A stretch of 64,000 nt of DNA from Prevotella sp. (GTDB taxonomy: Bacteria; Bacteroidota; Bacteroidia; Bacteroidales; Bacteroidaceae), in assembly GCA_017417465.1 (NCBI GenBank), contig JAFPZD010000242.1:1-64000 (forward strand). The letters run 5' to 3'. A model generated the notes under the pieces. It was not told where the DNA came from, did no database searches, and saw nothing but the letters and a program-made list of their open reading frames with translations. Below, one piece after another: positions 57,799-64,000 of the stretch (positions within the stretch are counted from its first letter, which is position 1; every line of letters starts with the position of its first letter). A program made the translations under genes and the position numbers.

Positions 57799-60675
57799 CT
57801 ATCTGTAGACGTCTTCTTTGTGCAGTTCAACGACTTTTCCGTAGTTCCGAAGGGCATTAAAGTCAGCCTGTTTGCGGTCACCGATGACTATCCACACGCG
57901 CTGGTTTGATGCCACATGGTCGCGGTGGAACTGCTCTATCTGCGCATCGGTAACCTTCGGTGCCAGCTCTGCGGTGTGCATGTCTGGGTCGGCAGTATAG
58001 CCCATTCGCCGCATGGTGGCGATGTAGCCAGCGACACTTCGGAAGGTGGGGTAGGCATTCTGAATGTCGTTCAGCACCTCTTGGCGGGCGGCCTCGATGT
58101 TTTCCGAGTTGATGGGCATTTGGCGTAGCAGCGAGTCTACGGTGTGCATGGCCGTAGCCGTCTTGTCGGCCTGCGTGCCAGTAACGGTTAAGAAGGCCAG
58201 CTGCTCGGCGCTGTGGCGTGCCATGTCGGGCTGAATCAGCTTGCCGCCCGTGCTGTAGGCCAGCGATCGGAACTCACGCACGTTCTGGAACAGCACCGAC
58301 GACATGCCGCCGCCCATATAGCGGCTCCACAGCGCGGCGACGGTGCGCTCCTCCCAGGTTGGAGCGGTCCCCGTCAGCTCGTAGCTGAGGATATAGTTCT
58401 GGCGCGACTTCGGCACGTGGTAGAAGTAGACGGTGTTCTCAGTGACAGGCTGCACCGGACGGAACGTGTCGGCAGCAGGCGTCTGGCAGCGGTCGAGCGG
58501 CAGCAGGCTCTGGGCCATTGTGCCCACCTGCTGGGGGCTGAGCCGTCCACAGTAGTTCAGCTCGCAGTCGTACTGCTGGAGTTGGTCGAACAGGCGGAAC
58601 ATGTCGTCGTCTTTCAGGGCATTCACCTCGGCCAGCGAGGGCTGGCGCAGATAGTCGCTCAGCTGGCCATAGGCGACTTTCGACAGCACGGCCTGCATCA
58701 CGGCGTACTTCTCCTTTCCGAACGACTTGTTGTTGACCTTGGCGCTCTGTTTGATTTCCTTCAGGGCCTGTTCGTCAGCTTTAGCGTGGCCTAAGAAGTG
58801 TGCCAGCAAGCGCAGCGCTGGTTCCAACTGTGCGTCGCGGCCTGTCAGTGTGAAGCTGAAGGTGTTGTTGCCTGCCGTGACGTCCATCGTCACGCCGAGG
58901 TGCAGCCAGGCAGCCTCAAGTTGTTGCTTCTTCAGCGAGTCGGTGCCCACTGCCGACAGGTAGGCGGCCAGGTGTTCGAGCATCGGCGTGTGGCGCTTGC
59001 CGTCAAGATAGCTTAGCGAGAACGTGAAGATGTCGTTGACGGGATTGGCCTTTGCGTAGAGCGTGACGTGGGGGCCGACCACCCTCCGCTCAGCATCGTG
59101 CTCGAAGTCAACGATGCGGACCTCGTTGTCGTTCACGGGCATCTGTTCCAGTTGCCTTGCAAATGCCGACTTTGCTCCGGCGTTCTTGGGCTTTATAGGC
59201 TTGTAGCCGGGTTGTTTCAGGGTCTCCTTGTTACTGATGCCAAACTTCTTGACCAGCGTCAGGTAGTTGTCGGTATAATACTTGCGGGCCACGCGGATGA
59301 TGTCGTCGCGCCGGATGGTCTTCAGCTGGTCGAGCTTCCGTAGAACAACATCCCACGACTGTCCCTGCGAGTAGGCATCGAGCATCAGGGCTGCACGGCC
59401 ATCGATGGTCTCCAGCGACCGTTCTGCGTCCAACAGGGCTTCGCGTTTCAGCTCTTCAAGGCGCTCGTCGGTGAAGTCACCCTGCTTGATGCGTTCCATC
59501 TGCTGCAGGCAGGCGTCGATGGCTTTCTGCTTCTTGCCGAAAGGCAGCTTGGGGATTGCGGCCAGGAACTGCACGCCGGCATCGTTGAAAGCCAAGCGCC
59601 CGGCCATGCCCAGCATGATGGTGTGCTCGTTCATCAGCGAGTCTATCAGTCCGGCCTTGCCGTTGGTCAGCAGCCCATTGGCCATGTCGAGCGCGTCGGC
59701 GTCGGCCTCGAAGTCGGTGGGCGCCTGACTGGCGAGTGCCTGAACCTTGATGAGGGGGATGGGCAGCTTCACGGCTATCCGCTCACCCTTGTTGATCGGG
59801 GCGACAGCGGTCTTGGCGCGCTCGGGCAGAGTGCCGGTCTGGACGCGACCGAAGGTCTGCTCCAGCAGGTTGGCCAGGGTGTCGGCCTTGATGTCGCCAC
59901 AGAGCAGCAGCCCCATGTTCGATGCCACGTAATACTTCTTGTAGAACGTGTCCATGTCCGAGAGGCGCGGGTTCTTCAGGTTCTCCGTCGTGCCTAAGAT
60001 AGGTTGGCCGTAGGGATGGTCCTTGAACAAAGCCCTGAGGGCCTTCTCCATAGCGTCGCCCATGGCATCGGCCGAGCGGTTCTTCTCTTCGTAGACATTT
60101 TCCAGCTCAGCCTGGAAACCGCGGAAGACGGGATGGAGCAGGCGCTCGGAGTTCAGCCAGCACCACTGCTCGATGTACTGAGGCAGGAAGAAGTTGTGAT
60201 AGTAGGTGACGTCGTAGCTGGTGGCAGCGTTCAGGTCAGAGCCGCCAAAGCGTGAGATGAGTCGGTTGAACTCGTTGGGAATGGCGTAGTCAGCAGCCTT
60301 AAGGCTCAGCTCGTTGATGTGCTTCTGGATGGCGGCGCGCTCGCTCTCAACTGTCGTCTGCGACAACAGGTCGTACTGCGCCGAAATGGAGTCGAGCCAG
60401 GGGCGTTCGGCCTCATAGTCCGTGGTGCCAATGCGGTCGGTGCCTTTGAACATGATGTGCTCGAAGTAGTGGGCGATGCCGGTGCCGGGGCAGTCCTTTG
60501 CACCAGCCCTGACGACGACTGCTCCGTAGACCTTAGGCTGCGAGTGGTCCTCATTGAGCCAAACGGTCATGCCATTCTTGAGCTTCAGCTCCTTGACCTC
60601 GAAAGCTTGGTGCTGTGCGAGCAGGGAACTGAAGACGAACAGAGCTGGGAGAAATAGCTTGTAGCGAAGTTTCAT
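57799..60675 (-). CDS. M16-family zinc protease (pitrilysin/insulinase type)
   Basis: The 958-residue protein has a signal peptide (MKLRYKLFLPALFVFSSLLAQ) and a catalytic N-terminal M16 domain with the inverted zinc motif HYFEH (residues 69-73). The downstream ELENVYEEKN segment supplies the third ligand. A second, inactive-looking M16 domain and two further half domains follow, as in two-lobed pitrilysins. It should degrade peptides in the periplasm. The 17 bp to the barrel promoter show nothing else. I see no sign of truncation. Confidence 0.93.
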   Translation of the reverse strand: MKLRYKLFLPALFVFSSLLAQHQAFEVKELKLKNGMTVWLNEDHSQPKVYGAVVVRAGAKDCPGTGIAHYFEHIMFKGTDRIGTTDYEAERPWLDSISAQYDLLSQTTVESERAAIQKHINELSLKAADYAIPNEFNRLISRFGGSDLNAATSYDVTYYHNFFLPQYIEQWCWLNSERLLHPVFRGFQAELENVYEEKNRSADAMGDAMEKALRALFKDHPYGQPILGTTENLKNPRLSDMDTFYKKYYVASNMGLLLCGDIKADTLANLLEQTFGRVQTGTLPERAKTAVAPINKGERIAVKLPIPLIKVQALASQAPTDFEADADALDMANGLLTNGKAGLIDSLMNEHTIMLGMAGRLAFNDAGVQFLAAIPKLPFGKKQKAIDACLQQMERIKQGDFTDERLEELKREALLDAERSLETIDGRAALMLDAYSQGQSWDVVLRKLDQLKTIRRDDIIRVARKYYTDNYLTLVKKFGISNKETLKQPGYKPIKPKNAGAKSAFARQLEQMPVNDNEVRIVDFEHDAERRVVGPHVTLYAKANPVNDIFTFSLSYLDGKRHTPMLEHLAAYLSAVGTDSLKKQQLEAAWLHLGVTMDVTAGNNTFSFTLTGRDAQLEPALRLLAHFLGHAKADEQALKEIKQSAKVNNKSFGKEKYAVMQAVLSKVAYGQLSDYLRQPSLAEVNALKDDDMFRLFDQLQQYDCELNYCGRLSPQQVGTMAQSLLPLDRCQTPAADTFRPVQPVTENTVYFYHVPKSRQNYILSYELTGTAPTWEERTVAALWSRYMGGGMSSVLFQNVREFRSLAYSTGGKLIQPDMARHSAEQLAFLTVTGTQADKTATAMHTVDSLLRQMPINSENIEAARQEVLNDIQNAYPTFRSVAGYIATMRRMGYTADPDMHTAELAPKVTDAQIEQFHRDHVASNQRVWIVIGDRKQADFNALRNYGKVVELHKEDVYR

Positions 60676-60771
60676 CTTAGGTAGGAGTTTAAAAACAACT
60701 TAGTATTGTGTTGAAAGAAGGAAACGAATTGTCCTAATTGAAAACTAATTTTATTTAATAGTTTCATCAAG

Positions 60772-60877
60772 CCCACATTCGTGGCCCAAATTAAAAACAA
60801 ATTAAATAAATTCGTTTCAAAAAGCCCACATTCGTGGCCAAAATTAAAAACAAATTAAATAAATTCGTTTCAAAAAG
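60772..60877. repeat. 53-bp tandem repeat, two copies
   Basis: GCCCACATTCGTGGCC followed by AAATTAAAAACAAATTAAAT and ATTCGTTTCAAAAA recurs at 60772 and 60825, with a decayed part upstream. It lies in the 363-bp gene-free gap between cdsA and the M16 gene. The only other feature there is the microrepeat at 60936-61036. Confidence 0.8.
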
Positions 60878-60935
60878 AAAGAATCGTTTCTCCATATCTA
60901 TATGTTTCTTTTCAACCGTACAGTTTGAAAATTTT

Positions 60936-61036
60936 TTTTACTACTTCTAACTACCTTTTACTACTTCTTACTTACTACCTTTTACTACTTCTCACTACTT
61001 CTTACTACCTTTTACTACCTTTTACTACCTTTTACT
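60936..61036. repeat. CTACTTTTACTACC-type microrepeat before the cdsA stop
   Basis: About ten imperfect copies of TTTTACTACTTCT / CTACCTTTTACTA run up to the stop codon of cdsA. Confidence 0.75.
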
Positions 61037-61038
61037 AC

Positions 61039-61878
61039 TTAGACAAGCGTCAGCGTGAAAAGGTAGACAACGGCAGCGGGAATGGCCAGCAGCGACGAGT
61101 CGAAGCGGTCCAGCATACCACCGTGGCCGGGCAGGATGTTGCCACTGTCCTTGATGCCGAGCGTGCGCTTGAAGAGACTCTCCACCAGGTCGCCCCATGT
61201 GCCGAAGACGACGACGGTAAGGCCCAGGCCAGCCCATTGCAGCATGGTGAGGTTAGCCTCGTCAGGGGCGTAGGTCTTGAGCAGGTACCAGACGAGCACG
61301 GCGATGGCTACGACGAGCACGCCGCCGCCAATGCTGCCCTCCCAGCTCTTTCCCGGCGAGATGCGTGGGAACAGCTTGTTACGTCCTATCAGTGACCCTA
61401 CGCAGTAGGCCCCCGTGTCGTTCATCCAGAGGAAGACGAAGACGCTCAGTGGCAGCACGAACGAGTACTGGCCGTCGGCGGGGAATGCCAGCACGTTGAG
61501 CATCGAGAAGGGTAGGGCGATGTAGAGCTGCGACAGCATGGTGTAGGCCCAGTTGCTGATGGGGTCTTCCGCCTTTAGGTAGAGCTCGGCCACCAGCAGA
61601 TAGATGATACTTATTAAATAAGGTATAAAGACGGTCGACGGCGTCAGGCCGCTGTTGAAGCCGGCCATGGCCAGGAACAGATAGACGGCGGCGACGGTCG
61701 AGATGAAGCGGTTCACCTGCACGTTCTTGTGCTCGTTGACGAGTCCGCAGAACTCCCAGACGGTCAAGCCTGTGACGATGGCAAACAGCAGCACCATGGC
61801 TCGCGGGTTCAGGAAGCTGATAACGATGGCGGCGACGAAGATGACGCCCGTAATGGTTCTGACGACGAAGTTGCTCAT
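61039..61878 (-). CDS. cdsA: Phosphatidate cytidylyltransferase CdsA
   Basis: CdsA makes CDP-diacylglycerol, the precursor of bacterial phospholipids. The 279-residue, multi-pass membrane protein carries the family signature GDLVESLFKRTLGIKDSG followed by LPGHGGMLDRFDS, and the upstream PRISPGKSWEGSIGG. Its ATG overlaps the ftsH stop by ATGA, so the two are cotranslated. Cardiolipin synthase, which uses phosphatidylglycerol made from its product, is elsewhere in the window. Confidence 0.96.
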   Translation of the reverse strand: MSNFVVRTITGVIFVAAIVISFLNPRAMVLLFAIVTGLTVWEFCGLVNEHKNVQVNRFISTVAAVYLFLAMAGFNSGLTPSTVFIPYLISIIYLLVAELYLKAEDPISNWAYTMLSQLYIALPFSMLNVLAFPADGQYSFVLPLSVFVFLWMNDTGAYCVGSLIGRNKLFPRISPGKSWEGSIGGGVLVVAIAVLVWYLLKTYAPDEANLTMLQWAGLGLTVVVFGTWGDLVESLFKRTLGIKDSGNILPGHGGMLDRFDSSLLAIPAAVVYLFTLTLV

Positions 61879-63941
61879 GCGTTTCCCCTTTCTGCCCCCG
61901 ACGGGGCTGCATTAGTTTCTGCTCCTGTTTCTGTGGCCGTCCCCTCTGGAGCCGTTGAGGAGGCTTGCTCTTTGTCTCTTTCGGCCAGCATACGCTCTGC
62001 CTCGGCGCGCATCTGGGCTTCGAGGAGCTCGTCAGCACGGCTGGTCCACGGGCGCTTGCCGAAGATCTTTTCCACGTCCTCGGCGAAGATGACTTCGCGG
62101 TCGATGAGCAGCTGTGCCAGCTGGGCGTGGCCGTCGGCGTGGTCGCGCAGTATCTGCTTGGCCCGCTCATACTGCTCGTTGATCATCTTCAGCACCTCGT
62201 TGTCAATCAGCTTGGCCGTCTCTTCGGAGTAAGGCCGCTGGAACTGGTACTCGGCATTGTTGTAGTAGCACAGGTTGGGCAGGCGGTCGCTCATGCCTGC
62301 AAAGGCAATCATGCCGTAGGCCTGCTTCGTCGTACGCTCCAGGTCGTTCATGGCGCCTGTCGAAATGTGGCCCACGAACAGCTCTTCAGCCGCGCGGCCG
62401 CCCAGCAGCGAGCACATCTCGTCGAGCATGGCCTCCTTTGTCTGTAGCACGCGCTCCTCGGGCAGGTACCAGGCGGCGCCGAGCGCCTGTCCACGTGGTA
62501 CGATGCTGACCTTGACGAGCGGATTGGCAAACTCGGTGAACCACGAGATAGTGGCGTGGCCGGCTTCGTGGATGGCGATGGAGCGCTTCTCGGCCTCGGT
62601 CATCACCTTTGTCTTCTTCTCCAAGCCGCCGATGATGCGGTCCACGGCGTCGAGGAAGTCCTGCTTGCTCACCTTCGGACTGTCGTGGCGGGCAGCGATG
62701 AGGGCTGCCTCGTTACAGACGTTGGCGATGTCGGCACCCGAGAAGCCTGGCGTCTGACGGGCTAGGAAGTCCACGTCGACCGTTTCATCGACCTTGATGG
62801 GCTTCAGGTGGACCAGGAACACCTCCTTGCGCTCACTCAGGTCGGGCAGGTCGACATGTATCTGGCGGTCGAAACGGCCGGCACGCAGCAAGGCCGAGTC
62901 GAGCATGTCGGCACGGTTGGTGGCGGCCAGGATGATGACGCCGCTGTTCGTGCCAAAGCCGTCCATCTCTGTCAGCAGGGCGTTCAGCGTGTTCTCGCGT
63001 TCATCGTTGCCACCCATGGCGGGGTTCTTCGAGCGGGCACGGCCCACGGCGTCAATCTCGTCGATGAAAATGATGCAGGGCGACTTCGCCTTGGCCTGTT
63101 GGAACAAGTCACGCACACGGCTGGCACCCACACCGACGAACATCTCGACGAAGTCGGAACCCGACATCGAGAAGAACGGCACGCCGGCCTCGCCAGCCAC
63201 GGCCTTCGCCAGCAGCGTCTTACCCGTGCCCGGGGGGCCTACGAGCAGGGCGCCCTTAGGAATCTTTCCGCCCAGGTCGGTGTATTTCTGCGGGTTCTTC
63301 AGGAATTCCACAATCTCCTGTATCTCCTGCTTAGCGCCGGCCTGACCAGCCACGTCCTTGAACGTGATGCCCAGTTCGCCGCCTTTCTCGTACATCTTGG
63401 CTTTCGACTTGCCGACATTGAAAATGCCGCCCATGCCGCCGCCCATGCCGCCGCCCATCATTCGGAAGAACAGCATATAGATAAGCACCAGGAAGAAGAT
63501 GGGCATCAGCATGCTGAAGATGTTGCCGAGGAAACTGCTCGACTCATGCTCGTAGCTCATCTTGCCAGTGAACTTGCCAGCGTCGCGCGCCTCGTCGAGA
63601 AGCTGTTCCACTTTCTCGATGCTGCCAATCTCGGTGGAGAGGAAGGGCTCAGTGCCCACTTGGTCGACACCTTTGTGGAACACGGCACGGATGCTGTCGG
63701 CCTTGACATACATCCGTAGCGTACGCTTGTCTTTGTTGATGACCACCTTCGAGGCGTAGCCGCCGTCGATGTAGTTGCGAAACTCATCGTACGTCGCCTC
63801 CTTCTGTCCCGTCAGCGGCTGCTGCAGCACGCTGTTCTCGCCGGAGAAGTAGAAGAAGGTGAGGGCCAGGATCACCAGAAGGTAGATCCAGTTCATGTTG
63901 AACTGGGGCATCTTGGGTTGTTTGTTCGGATCTGCTGCCAT
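61875..63941 (-). CDS. ftsH: ATP-dependent zinc protease FtsH
   Basis: FtsH is a membrane-anchored AAA protease that removes damaged membrane proteins and controls short-lived regulators. The 688-residue protein has two transmembrane helices (about 17-33 and 139-158), Walker A GPPGTGKT (235-242), Walker [12 protein letters not shown], the SRH region with [19 protein letters not shown], and the zinc motif HEAGH (458-462). A Gly/Met stretch ([10 protein letters not shown]) follows the second helix. The C-terminus is Glu/Ala-rich. It lies between rsfS and cdsA with short gaps, the standard Bacteroidales order. Confidence 0.97.
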   Translation of the reverse strand: MAADPNKQPKMPQFNMNWIYLLVILALTFFYFSGENSVLQQPLTGQKEATYDEFRNYIDGGYASKVVINKDKRTLRMYVKADSIRAVFHKGVDQVGTEPFLSTEIGSIEKVEQLLDEARDAGKFTGKMSYEHESSSFLGNIFSMLMPIFFLVLIYMLFFRMMGGGMGGGMGGIFNVGKSKAKMYEKGGELGITFKDVAGQAGAKQEIQEIVEFLKNPQKYTDLGGKIPKGALLVGPPGTGKTLLAKAVAGEAGVPFFSMSGSDFVEMFVGVGASRVRDLFQQAKAKSPCIIFIDEIDAVGRARSKNPAMGGNDERENTLNALLTEMDGFGTNSGVIILAATNRADMLDSALLRAGRFDRQIHVDLPDLSERKEVFLVHLKPIKVDETVDVDFLARQTPGFSGADIANVCNEAALIAARHDSPKVSKQDFLDAVDRIIGGLEKKTKVMTEAEKRSIAIHEAGHATISWFTEFANPLVKVSIVPRGQALGAAWYLPEERVLQTKEAMLDEMCSLLGGRAAEELFVGHISTGAMNDLERTTKQAYGMIAFAGMSDRLPNLCYYNNAEYQFQRPYSEETAKLIDNEVLKMINEQYERAKQILRDHADGHAQLAQLLIDREVIFAEDVEKIFGKRPWTSRADELLEAQMRAEAERMLAERDKEQASSTAPEGTATETGAETNAAPSGAERGNA

Positions 63942-63944
63942 GAT

Positions 63945-64000
63945 TTAGTCTTCGTCTTCAAGATAAGTAATAGGGGCATCCTCCCACAGGTGCTCCAGGT
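63945..64000 (-). CDS. rsfS: Ribosome silencing factor RsfS, C-terminal end (partial)
   Basis: Only the last 17 codons are in the window: LEHLWEDAPITYLEDED and stop. The LEHLW-x-DAP segment fits the end of RsfS (DUF143), which in Bacteroidales directly precedes ftsH and cdsA. Its stop is 3 bp from the ftsH start. The call rests on this short tail and the gene order. Confidence 0.65.
   Translation of the reverse strand, partial: LEHLWEDAPITYLEDED

Overview
The window looks like a chromosomal segment from a Prevotella-type member of the Bacteroidales. The evidence is the promoter form (TTTG-N19/20-TAnnTTTG), the lack of Shine-Dalgarno sequences, lipoprotein signals with acidic residues after the cysteine, Por-type C-terminal secretion tails, NVEALA-like peptides paired with propeller lipoproteins, a DUF3822 gene, and the order rsfS-ftsH-cdsA. 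I see no rRNA, tRNA, CRISPR array, transposase or prophage gene.

Layout. (1) 1-20.9 kb, minus strand: secreted and surface proteins. These are an alpha/beta hydrolase, two lipoproteins, a secreted protein with a Por-like tail, two tandem GLUG/leucine-rich-repeat paralogues, a 2283-residue BspA-like protein and a 56-residue small protein. (2) 21-23 kb: a polytopic membrane protein, arrays of 22-bp repeats, a 129-nt hairpin element and a membrane-tethered AraC-type regulator. (3) 23-32 kb: housekeeping genes (dnaG, queD, queE, cardiolipin synthase, rsmD, DUF3822, a RecD-like helicase) with many repeat elements between and inside genes. (4) 32-38 kb: a DUF4435 gene and an AAA ATPase gene (the PARIS gene pairing) downstream of an FKBP lipoprotein and glycyl-tRNA synthetase, then dacB. 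(5) 38-57 kb: a TolC/adaptor/double-RND efflux set next to a peptide-type cluster. The cluster has two NVEALA-like cysteine-containing peptides, two propeller lipoproteins, a thioredoxin-like lipoprotein, a type I signal peptidase, an O-antigen-ligase/TPR membrane protein, a transglutaminase-like lipoprotein and a DUF3244 protein. A TPR-TM-HTH regulator is divergent from it. (6) 57-64 kb: an outer-membrane barrel, an M16 protease, cdsA, ftsH and the end of rsfS.

Two signals stand out. First, four minus-strand promoters (hydrolase, 4.2-kb gene, BspA-like operon, AraC-type regulator) each carry a direct pair of TTTCTGCGCA-like half-sites exactly 19 bp apart, 51-53 bp upstream of the -7 box. All four lack the usual -33 TTTG. 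This looks like an undescribed activator regulon controlling secreted proteins and possibly the regulator itself. Second, the NVEALA peptide cluster combines a small cysteine-containing secreted peptide, a CxxC lipoprotein, a dedicated signal peptidase and nearby exporter genes, as a peptide maturation and export system might.

The window is also rich in repeats. These include a 145-bp element directly after two stop codons, complete promoters amplified as three tandem copies before dnaG and before the DUF3822 operon, and in-frame palindromic or tandem insertions inside dnaG, rsmD and the helicase gene.
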